Below, piece after piece: positions 46,815 to 57,268 of a stretch of 64,000 bases of DNA. Source of the DNA: Jaltomata sinuosa. Taxonomy: Eukaryota; Streptophyta; Magnoliopsida; Solanales; Solanaceae. The position numbers and the translations under genes were made by a program. Location of the stretch: the NCBI GenBank assembly GCA_003996215.1, contig QJPP01005275.1:1-64000 (forward strand). Reading direction: 5' to 3'. Positions within the stretch are counted from its first letter, which is position 1. The number at the start of each line of letters is the position of its first letter. The notes below the pieces were generated by a model that saw only the letters and a list, made by a program, of their open reading frames with translations, did no database searches and had not been told where the DNA came from.

Positions 46815-47003
46815 TGTACCAGGCGTGGTACCCGAGCCAACTGTTAGTATCCCATACCAGGTGTGGTACCCGAGCCAACCATTTTTTATACCCGTACCAG
46901 GCGTGGTACCCGAGCTAACCGTTAGTATTCCCGTACCAGGCGTGGTACCCGAGCCAACCGTTGGTATTTCCATACCAGGCGTGGTACCCGAGCCAACCGA
47001 ATA
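46815..47003 (+). repeat. Tandem repeat, five units of about 39 bp, with internal dyad
   Basis: Each unit carries GTACCAGGCGTGGTACCCGA, an inverted repeat GTACCA/TGGTAC around a 4-nt loop, followed by GCCAACCGTTAGTAT-like text. The 5' LTR has four units at 52763-52903, so copy number differs between LTRs of one element. Confidence 0.85.
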
Positions 47004-47924
47004 TCAATTAATCCACAGTCAAATAATGAACAAATAACTTGTAAAACCAACAAGCAACACACCGTTCAATCCACAGACTGTAAAATAGGACCCTTAGACA
47101 TTCAAAATAATTCCTCTAAGCAATGTAATTCATACAAACCTTAGATAAGAGTAAAAAATATACAACATTCACAGGAATCGTAAGCCATCACCTACCCCAT
47201 TCTGGGTAAACGGTGAACCATCAAATCTCGTCCGAAGACTAACCCGGTTCGCCCCCTTGTTCTAGCACAACATAACCGATTCCCTTTCTTACTAAATGTT
47301 AGCAACTACGTGAATTATGGAACCTTACGACCACCCAAAAACACAATGGAAACCTCCTCTTAGCCCTTAGTAAGACTGACGACTATATTCTTTCCACTTA
47401 CATTCCCAAAAACCGTAGCTAGGAGTTCCTGATTCTTATTACCCGTGGTTTCCAATCCTTTTACTGGTTCCCCAAACCTTTCATTTTATTTTACCAAGAC
47501 GACAACAACAAGCATATTATACGCATCACTAACCAGCCACTTGTTTCACGCAAACCAAATTCCCACAATAACCAGTATCCAAACCGCCAGACTCCGTGCT
47601 TGGAGGCCTAAAACATGAAATATCCATTCCGCTATACGATGAATACAGAATGTAAACAGGTCTAACTACTCATGGAAACCTAGCCTACCTGGATGCCAAG
47701 CAGCTGCAACCGTGCATTTCTGGCTCCATGAAGGCGTTCCCGGCTGAACGATGGTCCTGGAATCTGTTGTTCCGCGTCCCTACAGCTATGACCCCTCCTC
47801 CTCATGATTCCCTAGCCTTGGAGCAGCATGGGAGGGTTTTTGGAGAAACCCTCGTATGTTTTATAACTGAGGAGGAGAAGCTTTTTCATAAAATCCCGTT
47901 CTGAGGCTACTGCCTCCCATTGTT

Positions 47925-47976
47925 CCGCTATAGCTATTTAACCCTCTGCTATAGCAGAATAATTATCGCTATAGCG
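47925..47976 (+). repeat. CGCTATAGCG palindrome cluster 1 (3' LTR of X)
   Basis: Three dyads: CCGCTATAGC (47925), TCTGCTATAGCAGA (47945-47958) and CGCTATAGCG (47967). The related cluster in the other LTR is at 53813-53866. Confidence 0.85.
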
Positions 47977-48117
47977 GAGTGATGTCAGCTTGGATTATTT
48001 CTGAAAATCAGAAATTTTCCCATGACGTCACCCTAATTACTTCAAATATATTTTTAATTATTTTCCCCAAATTTACGAAATCAGAAAATTTATATAATGA
48101 CAGACCTGGTCAATACA

Positions 48118-48448
48118 ACAGATACCAATTTACCCATCATTCATCCTCGAACGATCTCGAAATAAAACTAGAGGAGAGAGACTAACCCGGGACTCTCACC
48201 ATCCCAAGTGATTGCATAATTAACGAACCTACGCAAGTTGTCAACCCTTCCCCTTAAGAGTGTAACTGACCAGAGGGAAAAATCTACTATTATCCCATTC
48301 CGACGAGGAATTTACGTGCCTCTCAAGGAAAAATTACACGTGTCCCTATTTCGAGCACCTAAGAAATCTGGGGCCTCGTATCATGTTGTGACAGACGAAT
48401 TTGAAAAGACCCGGGAGAACTTTTCTCTTACCAATAACTGACTGATCG
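48118..48448 (-). other. 3' internal end of element X
   Basis: Non-coding in both strands as far as I can tell. The minus strand has TCGTTCGAGGATGAATGATG near 48155-48134, matching TTCGAGGACGAA upstream of LTRs in elements 1 and 2 and TTCGAGGATGAATGAT in element Y. No strong purine tract abuts the LTR. Confidence 0.5.
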
Positions 48449-48515
48449 TCCGCTGTAGCGAACATTACACCGCTATAGCTGTCCCGCTATAGCGGACTGC
48501 CAACTGCTATAGCGG
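48449..48515 (+). repeat. CGCTATAGCG palindrome cluster 2 (X interior)
   Basis: Four dyads: CCGCTGTAGCG (48450), CCGCTATAGC (48470), CCCGCTATAGCGG (48483-48495) and CTGCTATAGCGG (48504-48515). Confidence 0.85.
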
Positions 48516-48631
48516 TTGACAACAGAATGAAATAGGGGAGAAAATGGATTTCACCCCTCATTCTCCCCACATTACTTTCAAAAACTCTACATTCTCTCCC
48601 GATCACTCCACTCCCGACGTCGAAAATCTCA

Positions 48632-48639
48632 TATAAATA
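48632..48639 (+). promoter_or_regulatory. Possible TATA box for the antisense gene of X
   Basis: TATAAATA (inside CTCATATAAATATCG) lies about 640 bp ahead of the plus-strand ORF and is followed by a CT-rich stretch. It points the same way as the ORF and opposite to the element's own transcription. Inference only. Confidence 0.3.
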
Positions 48640-49055
48640 TCGAATTTTCTTACTCCTTAACTCTCTTGCACGATTTTGCTCATGAATATGGTAGAAAACT
48701 AGGAACTTGTAGTATATTTAAAATGGGTTTTTGAACTTGAACCTTTGGTTGGATTTTGTTGAATTCCCGAAGTATGGATGCTTCCCTTACGTTTACAATG
48801 CCTCCAAGGCATTTTGGGTATAAGGATTACGCTATTATTGGACAAAAATGGGCCAAAAATTGGTGGAATGTGAAGGATTGTTCTTGAAAAAAAGTGGTGA
48901 TTTGGATGATTTATAGGGGTTATAATGCCCAAATTTTTGTAGAAAACAGTAATGTGGTACTTTGGGTAGGTAGATCTGAACTGGGAATGTCAAAAATGGA
49001 GTTTTAGGCCAAGGGGCGCCATTGATGCACCTCTTGAAGGTCTGGGATGATGAAG

Positions 49056-49156
49056 ACCGCTATAGCGGTTAGGCTCCGCTATGGCGATCCCGCTACAGTG
49101 GTACCCCTCTGCTATAGAGGTTCCTCTACGGTGGACGCGCCATCCGCTATAGCGGA
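49056..49156 (+). repeat. CGCTATAGCG palindrome cluster 3 (X interior)
   Basis: Perfect ACCGCTATAGCGGT (49056-49069) and TCCGCTATAGCGGA (49143-49156) flank degraded versions (CCGCTATGGCGA, CCGCTACAGTGG, CTGCTATAGAGG, CCTCTACGGTGG). Confidence 0.85.
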
Positions 49157-49269
49157 AGGACGCAAAACAGTGGCCTCCCCAAGCCAACACTTAGAAAAAA
49201 AAAATTCTCCCTTTTTGCTCTATTACTCTTCTAATCCCGCCTCCTTATTACTTTTGCAGGATAAGAACA

Positions 49270-50436
49270 ATGGATGAAGGACAATGGCCCGAGTATGACT
49301 ACGAGCATTTTCCTGATGAAGCTAGTCGTGAGAGGTTCTTGGACTACCGGAAGTTTGGTTTCTATTACGAGAGGGGTTGCAAAATGACTGGGTGGATGGG
49401 AAAGCAGCTGAGTTTCACCGCAGAGTTCAAGACTTTGGTTGGGGTCCTTTGCTAGTGGCTCCTCCCCCCACGTTAACAGGATGGGTGTGGGAGTTCTATG
49501 CTATCCTCCCCATCATCCGTCGGGATGAACCCAACCCTACCATCAGGATCCGAGGGGTGGATGTGCCTGTGGATGCCCAGACTATAAATGAAGTGCTAGG
49601 GGTGCCCCATGTATCCAATGAGGCGTACGAGGCTAAGGCCCAGCTATGGGACATGACTTGGCTGAGGAATACCTTGTGGAAATCGAATTCAAAGATAGGG
49701 TGTACTGGGTCAGCCCCGAGGGAGTCACTAGTGTCTACTTCTCCTCCGAGGCTAGTAGGTGGCTAAACTTGGTATCTCGGAGGATCCGTCCGTTGGGATA
49801 CAAGACCGACGTGACTTATGCCAGGGCTTTAGTGATTGATTGTGCTATGCAGAGTATTATCATGAACGTGGGGGAGCAAATTATCTCCGAGTGGAAGGAA
49901 TTCTACCGGGGTCATAGGAAGGGCCCTTATCTGCCTGGTTTGGTGTCGGAGTTGTGCAGGCGAGTTAGTGTGCCTCAGGACTATATTGACTCAGAGGTGA
50001 CCATGGACGAGCCCTTTGACCCTGTCCAGGTGAAGGACATCTCCAAGAAGAAAAGGAAGATGGACGAGGCAGGAAGCAGCCAGCCGGTGGAGGAGGCCGA
50101 CGATGATGATGATGATGACGACACTCCTGCCCCTTCCCAGCCCCAGCTCCTGATCTCTAGAGCCCAGTTGGAGGAGAATTTGGCAGCTGTCCGAAGGTTT
50201 ATGGAGGATCCTAAAGCCGGAGGTTCAGCCCCATACCCATCTGCTCAGGACCTTGCAGCACTCCGTAGGGAGTTAGAGGAAGAAAAGAAGAAGAGACGCT
50301 CTCGGGACGAATGTTTGCCCAGATGTGGAAGACCGTTAAAGTCATATTCTCTTGTGTTGCCCCAGGCCAAGCGCTCCCCGCACTTGAGCCCGATGACACG
50401 CAAGAGTTCCCCTTCCTGAGCGATGATGAGGCTTAG
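49270..50436 (+). pseudogene. Antisense ORF of element X: putative plant transposon protein-like
   Basis: The start MDEGQWPEYDYEHF (ATG 49270) is followed by about 390 codons in three frames: 49270-49455, 49377-49766 and 49646-50419. The end SDDEA-stop (50434-50436) lies in a further frame, so there are at least three indels. Order of parts: an N-terminal region, then WVWEFYAILP and RGVDVPVDAQTINEVLGVP, then ARALVIDCAMQSIIMNVGEQI-like text, EFYRGHRKGPYLPGLVSELC, a basic KKKRK stretch, an Asp-run and a Glu/Lys/Arg coiled tail. I recognise this as the plant-specific family named putative plant transposon protein (PF20167 from memory), whose role is unknown. It runs opposite to the host element. 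Confidence 0.65.
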
Positions 50437-51576
50437 ACCCCCCCTCCCCCTTTTACTAGACTCTTTACTGCTTTGGGTTGCCCCTGTTTGGGGCCTTTTA
50501 AGACAATATTTCCCTTTCCCTTTTTTCCTTTCGTTTTAGCACGTGGATGCTAGTTTTAGACACTCTATTCCTTTTATGCATATTATATTAGATATAAACA
50601 TGCATTTTCTTGGTTTACACAGTGATTTCATAGCCTATTACTTGCTTTTATCTTGTCCCCGGGAAGGAACAAAAACAGGGGAAAAACAGAGCAGGCTCAC
50701 TGCCTCCCGCACCTCCGCTATAGCGGTGGTCACTCCGCTATAGAGGTTCCGCCATAGCGGCTGGCTTTCGCTATAGCGGTCCCGATGGTAACAGTACAAG
50801 AAATTTGATTCCCAGCTAAATGCACTCATCCCCCTTCTCGGTTACCACTGTCCAAACCTGTAAATCCCGCCTTGGTCTTAAACCACCCTCAAGACCATTC
50901 CTGGCATCAAATGTATCACAATCAGGCATATCACACTATCAATTACAAAGAAATCACAACAACAATTGTTTCCCGACAACACCTTCCCTCCATTACACTA
51001 ATGACTCATTTGTTCCCATGGTTCCCAACCAAGTCCCGACTGTCCTGAAACCGAAGCTTCCCTACAGTCACAGTTCCCAATCCCTTATCATCTTAACCGA
51101 TGATAAGCCCTTTTTAACATGCCGTACCGCTCTTTAAATTAGGATATTTAACAGATTACCACAACCTAAGGTACACATGACTTTCTGCAGACTCTACATG
51201 CACAACAATTAACAATTCACACACATTCCAAATAAGTCACACCAGAATCGTACAATACCACATTTCAACTTCAAGTCACAACCAAATCAATCACAACCAA
51301 ATCAAACCACACAATTTTGCCTTCGTTCGTACCATGGATGACCATTAGCCAGTTATCCATGCTTGCCACAGCCTCTTAGGCCAGATACCAATTGGAACCT
51401 TCCCGGTTCCAATTTATCTTGCTTGTCTCATTGTAATCGAAGTACCACGACCTCCTTTACCTTGCTAAGATACCAATTAGAACCGAGAGATACCAATTGG
51501 ACTCAACCTAAATAAGCAAGTAAATGAAACCGCACGAAAAGGAATGAAAGAAGAGAGATGTTTCCTAGAATGCTTC
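50437..51576. other. Non-coding interior of element X
   Basis: No gag or other coding trace on the minus strand, where these should lie downstream of the primer site. It contains palindrome cluster 4 and otherwise unremarkable sequence. Confidence 0.5.
50714..50780 (+). repeat. CGCTATAGCG palindrome cluster 4 (X interior)
   Basis: TCCGCTATAGCGG (50714-50726), TCCGCTATAGAGG, TCCGCCATAGCGG and TCGCTATAGCGGT (50768-50780), spaced roughly 15-20 bp. Confidence 0.85.
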
Positions 51577-51640
51577 ATAGCTTCCCAAAGATTTAATGTG
51601 GACGTCAACACACCAATCCGTAGGACTCTATTTGACATTT
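51577..51640 (-). promoter_or_regulatory. 5' leader block of element X shared with Tekay-like element 2
   Basis: The minus strand includes TAGAGTCCTACGGATTGG, GACGTCCA and AATCTTTGGGAAGCTAT, at the same distance and order from the primer site as 17536-17595 of element 2. It is conserved where the coding region is not, so it probably acts as RNA (packaging or dimerisation). Confidence 0.5.
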
Positions 51641-51669
51641 TGCTCTTGTACTGGGAGACAGGTAACCTA

Positions 51670-51682
51670 GGCTCTGATACCA
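51670..51682 (-). promoter_or_regulatory. Primer binding site (initiator tRNA-Met), element X
   Basis: The minus strand reads TGGTATCAGAGCC, 2 bp from the inner edge of the right LTR. It fixes the right LTR as 5' and the element as minus-strand. Confidence 0.92.
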
Positions 51683-52071
51683 TCTATCACCACCCAACCC
51701 ACTAGGTCGTGCGGGAGACTACTCTAACCACCTAGATAGACGAACCCTCACCACCCGTCCAACAGGTAACATGCGGAAAATAGAAAGTAGCAAAATAACC
51801 TTCCTTTTATTATAAAAACCTTGTTATTAAGACATTTGAAAATAGAAAACAGTTTTACACTTGAATTGCCCCTCCCTAGGATCTAGTCTAAACAGGTACA
51901 AGAGCTACTACAAGATTTATACAGGAAAAAAAAGACACAACTTCCGTCATGGAATCGAAGGACAGAAGCTGCTGGAGTTCCTCATCATCGTGAACCTATG
52001 AAAAATCACCAACCCTGCAACCAGACTATAACCCAAAAGGTATAGCAAGAGTAGAATCAGTACAAACACAC

Positions 52072-52096
52072 GTACTGGTAGGCATCATCGGTCGAC
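52072..52096 (-). repeat. LTR-conserved block in element X 5' LTR
   Basis: Identical to 46127-46151 in the other LTR of X; the reverse complement reads GTCGACCGATGATGCCTACC and continues. Confidence 0.6.
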
Positions 52097-52762
52097 CCGA
52101 ATCCACTCCTACCATCATATAACAAAATAGGGAAAAACATGACTGCAAATAATGTAATTTAATTTCCATCCTCCAACCCCCTCCCCGTCTTATTCAATAC
52201 CATCCAGCCCTTCCTACTCCCTCCGCTGCCAACTCCCTTACTTCCCGACTTCCCAAAGCACTACAGGTCCAACCACTAAGCCCTGACCCGTACTATCACC
52301 CGGTTTACTCTACAAATCCCCAGGACTGCACATTCCGGAAACCATCCCAACTACTGTCAGTTTAGACCCATCACCCTTATAGTACCTTCTATAACAATTC
52401 AGACCCCCCAAGAATCTATGATAATACCCATAAGTGATGCAATGCCCGACTCTCAACCATCTCCCCAGCCTAGTTCCCTCGTTCAAGCCGACCAATCATA
52501 TGACCATGAACAACTACAACAGATTAACCACACAAATATAGCCCGGACCCATCCAGGGATCCCCTCTAGACAACACCTCAGTGTTAAGCAGATAACCCGG
52601 CCTAATCCAAGACCAACTCAATAGATATAACAGGATTTCTGGTCACTCAAGGACCACCAACAAATATCATATTTCAATAAAATAGCCCAGTCCACTCATG
52701 GAACCAATAACAGTTAATGCAATACAACAATATCAATGTAATGATGCAGTAAAATAAAATCG

Positions 52763-52903
52763 TACCAGGCGTGGTACCCGAGCCAACTGTTAGTATCCCA
52801 TACCAGGTGTGGTACCCGAGCCAACCATTTGTTATACCCGTACCAAGCATAGTACCCGATCCAATCGTTAGTATTTCCGTACCAGGCGTTGTACCCGAGC
52901 CAA
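52763..52903 (+). repeat. Tandem repeat, four units, 5' LTR of X
   Basis: Same unit as 46815-47003 (GTACCAGGCGTGGTACCCGA type). The third unit is degraded (GTACCAAGCATAGTACCCGA). Confidence 0.8.
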
Positions 52904-53812
52904 CCGAATGTCATTTAATCCACAGTTAAATAATGAACAAACAACTTGTAAAACCAACAAGTAACACACCGTTCAATCCACAGACTGTAAAACAAGACCC
53001 TTAGACATTCTAAACAATCCCTCTAAGTAATGTAATTCATACAAACCTTAGATAAGAGTACAAAAATATACAACATTCACAAGAATCGTAAGCCATCACC
53101 TACCCCATTTCGGGTAGACGGTGAACCGTCAAATCCCGTCCGAAGACTAACCTGGTTCGCCCCCTTGTTCTAGCACAACATAACCAATTCCCTTTATTAC
53201 TAAATGTTAGCAACTACGTGAATTCCAGAACCTTACCACCACCCAACAACACAATGGAAACCTCCTCTTAGCCCTATTCTTTCCACTTACATTCCCGAAA
53301 ACCACAACTAGGAGTTCCTGATTCTTATTACCCGTGGTTTCCAAGCCTTTTCCTGATTTCCCAAACCTCTCATTTTATTTTACCAAGATGACAACAACAA
53401 GCATATTATACGCATCACTAACCAGCCACTTGTTTCACACAAACCAAATTCCCACAATAACCAATATCCAAACCGCCAGACTTCGTGCCCGGAGGCCTAA
53501 AACATGAAATCTCCATTCTATTATACGATAAATACAGAATGTAAACAGGATTAACTACTCATGGAAACCTAGCCTACCTGGACGCCAAGCAGCTGCAACC
53601 GTGCGTTTTTGGCTTCCTGAAGGCATTCCTGGCTGAACGATAGTCCTGGAATCCGTTGTTCTGCGTCCCTCCAGCCATGACCCCTCCTCCTCATGATTCC
53701 CTAGCCTTGGAGCAGCATGAGAGGGTTTTTGGAGAAACCCTCGTATATTTTCTAACTGAGGAGGAGAAGCTTTTTAATAAAATCCTGTTCTGAGGCTACT
53801 GCCTCCCGTCGT

Positions 53813-53866
53813 TCCGCTATAGCGGTCTAACCCTCCGCTATAGCGAAATAATTACTGCTATAGCAG
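53813..53866 (+). repeat. CGCTATAGCG palindrome cluster 5 (5' LTR of X)
   Basis: TCCGCTATAGCGG (53813-53825), TCCGCTATAGCGA (53834-53846) and CTGCTATAGCAG (53855-53866). This is the partner of cluster 1 in the other LTR. Confidence 0.85.
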
Positions 53867-53991
53867 AGTGACATCAGCCCAGATTATTTCCAAAAATCAG
53901 AAATTTTCCTATGACGTCACCCTACTTACTTCAAACATATTTTTAATCATTTTCCTCGAAAAATTTATATAATACGGATCCGATCGTTACA

Positions 53992-53996
53992 AGAAC
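53992..53996 (+). repeat. Target site duplication AGAAC, right copy (element X)
   Basis: Identical to 45735-45739. Confidence 0.92.
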
Positions 53997-55659
53997 TCAC
54001 GCAAGTTTCTCCTTCTAATTACTTTGTTAACCTTAGTGCTTGAGAGTTGTCACTGGGATGCGATTCAACCACCAATATGCTTCTCTTGGCAGGAGTATTT
54101 GTTGGAGTAATCATGTCATTATCAGGATTGAAATTCTACAAAATAAAAATAAATTGAATTGTCGACAATAAACAATTGTCATCAAAATTGTTGTGTTTAT
54201 ATTTAAAATGATAGAAAAAGTAACAATGAAATCACTGTGGTTCCTTTATTTTCATCATCAACATGTTCAGAGTTGATATCTAGATCATATGGAACAATAA
54301 TATTATGTTATCAATTGTACTCATATTGAAATTATAATTTGACATCGAATGATAAAAATAGTGTGTTATGAAATATTTATAAACGAAAATATATTGAGAA
54401 GTCATCGTCATTGAGAAAATGACGAAACTGCTTGATAAGATCATCATGCTCCTTACATTTGAGCTCTTGAAAATCACTTCAAATTGGGCCCTTTGTTAAA
54501 AATAGTATCGAGCTTCAATGGATACGCACCATCATCAGTCTTATCAGGATTCTATAAGCAAGAATACTAATAGTAGATGTAATAAGACATACGGTGAATA
54601 TTAATAACAATTATGTCTTTAGAAAAGTCATAAAAATCTCTATGTTTGATATAAAGAGAACAACTAATTAGAGAATCATCTGCACTAATAGTATAAACAC
54701 GTTAAATAGATATGAAATAAAGATAGATATTTCAACATATTAAAGATATCTTTAATGAATGTTTTTAAACTATTAAACTATTAGTTTAAAAAAAATGTAA
54801 ACAATAATTTTTAATGACTTGAGTAATTAAAGATATCTTTAACGAATATGTCTTTATACTTCATGTGTCTTGTAGTCATAGATGGACCTTAAATGGTCTG
54901 TCTACAAAACACACCTTTTAATGGTATACGGTGTCATTATTTTCGGATGAGATTCAAAGTAATACTCCATCAAACTTTCAATTGATCAATGTTAATAGTT
55001 ATATTCGTAATTACCGTTTGAGCAAAAAAGTCAACTTTTTTACTCATTAAATTACCTTTGATTTGATTTTTCTTTAATTTTAATTTACTAAATGTTAATT
55101 TAATAGGTCTATCTAATTTTTGTGTGGCCTAAAAAGTTAGAATATGCCAAATTCAGTAATTAGAACTTACTAAAGTTTTAAAGATCAATAGTTAAAAGAA
55201 AAGGATGATCAAGAAAAAATCAGCATACTATTGATTGTCCAAACAGATCTTTATCAAAATATGTAACTATATGAAATTGTAATAATTATGCAAAATCCGA
55301 AATGATAATAAACAAAATGAGAGATCGTCCCAAGCAAATCAGAACACCTAGAAAAAACATTCACATACCTTGTCAGTAGAGAGTTGTTATTTCGTTTTAA
55401 CTGGTTCTGGCATCTGCTCCGGGTTATCACTTTTTTTCTTTTGAATCTTATAGTCAGCAATTATTTTCATATCATGTACTAAATTTTTTGGCTCTTGTAC
55501 TCCATCACCACCTCTACTCCTCTTAATAGATGCTTCAGAATTTTGATCTTGTACATTAATTTCATCCTGCCACACATTTTAATTTATTTTTGCAGGCATT
55601 CAACATCTTTTTTCAGCCTATTTTTAAAATTTTGAATTCTCATGACTTGCTTGAATTTG
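53997..55659 (-). other. AT-rich DNA with possible minus-strand exons, right of element X
   Basis: Exon-like minus-strand pieces: about 55564-55364 (DEINVQDQNSEASIKRSRGG..., between CAG and AAG|GTATGTG, but with an internal stop); about 54551-54475 (NPDKTDDGAYPLKLD after TATAG); and about 54139-54025 (NFNPDNDMITPTNTPAKRS, ending in a stop). No family is recognised. They may be parts of a decayed or tail-exon region of one gene that X split. Other sequence here shows nothing. Confidence 0.2.
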
Positions 55660-55664
55660 GAATC
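55660..55664 (+). repeat. Target site duplication GAATC, left copy (element Y)
   Basis: It pairs with AAATC at 61983-61987; four of five bases match. Confidence 0.7.
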
Positions 55665-57236
55665 TGTCACGCCCCAAAACAGAGGAGCGGACAAGAATCC
55701 TATGACCACCTGCTTTACGAGTAATCTATGATGTATACAAAGTTATGAGCCAATAACGAGTGAAAAACTAACATGTAATGCATATATATACACCATAAAG
55801 TCATTTGAACAAAAACTATACAATGTGACACTAGATAATGTCTAGAAAGCCTCTAACGAGTATAAAATGCTATACTACTAATAACTAGTCGGGACAAGCC
55901 TTGACGTACCCAACTAGAGATCTATACACATACTGGCTCTATATGGAGATAAAGCTCACCAAAATATCAGCTGAAGGTAGCAAAACAACCTAATGCGGGT
56001 GCCTGCTCCCCTGTGAACCTGACCCTGTATTTATAAGAAAATACAGTTCCCCGAACATAGGGACGTCAGTACATATACAACATGTACTGGTATGTAAAGC
56101 AGACAGAATAACAAGTAGACAAATATGGAAGCTCATATGAATCGAATGTCAAAATGAAAGAATTATGAGCATACAAATAATAGATGTACAGTATGAACCT
56201 GTAACCTATGCACCAACCTTATAAGTTCTTCATATAATGTTCAAAGAAGCATTTATTATAATATAGCCCCTATGGCTTGCCTAGGTGACATACGTACACT
56301 ATATTTAGTACAAATAATCATGTGATTGCCTACCGAAGGCGATCCAAGTCACGTATAAAGCATATGTTGCTCAAGTACTTATTGCTATGATTTTATACAC
56401 ATACCTATAATCGTGGTCTGATGCGAGGTACGCCCTTTGAGGGATCACTTTAAGGGTCTGCCCGCAGGCCACATATACCATGTATTGACTCAATTAAGGG
56501 GAAACTAGTGCATGACATTCCAGCTGACCCCAAATACAAATAGTGCCACGAGGGTGGGTACGCCACAATGTTCGGGCTCACTATAAGGGTCTGGTCTCAA
56601 TCTTGTGCACATAATAGCGTCGCGCGGGTATTTCAAGTAAAACCTATGAATACCCTCCCGTCACTAAATTTTATCAAGTAATGACCTTTAAAGCCTATGC
56701 CATATGATTTACGATGACAATCGTTCAACTATTCAAGTAAGATCTCTATATGATGCCTAGCTTACCGAATATAATATCACTATCCAAATAATAGTTCTTA
56801 CTAGTCATATCAAATCGGTTATTGCATAAGCTAGTATAATTATGTTATGGCTATTTATTTCATTTATAATACGTAACACATATATAAGACCACATCGTGT
56901 AAATTCTAAGGATTTCAAATAAAGACACTTACGGTCATGTGAAATATTAAGAAAGTTGACGCGAAGGGAGTAATAGGAGTACGTATAACCTTTAATAATT
57001 AAATAAGGGAATGACACCTAAAGCAACTAAAAACTTTGTTTTCGTTCTTCATGGAGGCTATTTGATCTTTTGTAGGGGGAACATGTGTCGTAGGGTGGTG
57101 CATTACGGTGAAGGAAGTTTTAGCTTGACATACCTTATATGCTTCCCAAGCTAATAGTAGTACCGTGAGATTCTAACAACTCAACACACCTTGGTGTAGC
57201 CTTTACGCAACTAACCCAATCAACTACATACACAAA

Positions 57237-57268
<32 letters not shown>

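Larger units (their letters stand above)
45740..48117 (-). repeat. 3' LTR of element X (about 2.38 kb)
   Basis: The plus strand reads TGTCACGACCCAACCC at the left and ...GGTCAATACA at the right. It is collinear with 51685-53991, including a tandem repeat block, the palindrome cluster and TCAGAAATTTTCC. The right end could lie 3 bp further (48120). Confidence 0.88.
45740..53991 (-). mobile_element. Element X: non-autonomous minus-strand LTR retrotransposon (8.25 kb)
   Basis: The element has LTRs at 45740-48117 (3') and 51685-53991 (5'), an iMet primer site directly inside the right LTR, and a perfect AGAAC target duplication. The 3.57-kb interior has no gag, protease, RT or integrase trace. 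It has an antisense ORF at 49270-50436. The leader next to the primer site and the TTCGAGGATGAA motif near the 3' LTR match chromovirus element 2. X is therefore probably mobilised by Tekay-like proteins, that is, a large retrotransposon derivative. The LTRs differ by many substitutions and indels, so it is not very recent. Confidence 0.88.
51685..53991 (-). repeat. 5' LTR of element X (about 2.31 kb)
   Basis: It begins TATCACCACCC on the plus strand (TGTCACGACCC in the other LTR, so the terminus is mutated) and ends GATCGTTACA. It contains the conserved block (52072-52096), a four-unit tandem repeat (52763-52903) and palindrome cluster 5 (53813-53866). Confidence 0.88.

Noticed and set aside
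56805..57017. 70-codon minus-strand ORF, identical at 60689-60901
   Set aside because: It lies in the two LTRs of element Y; identity reflects LTR duplication, not a gene.
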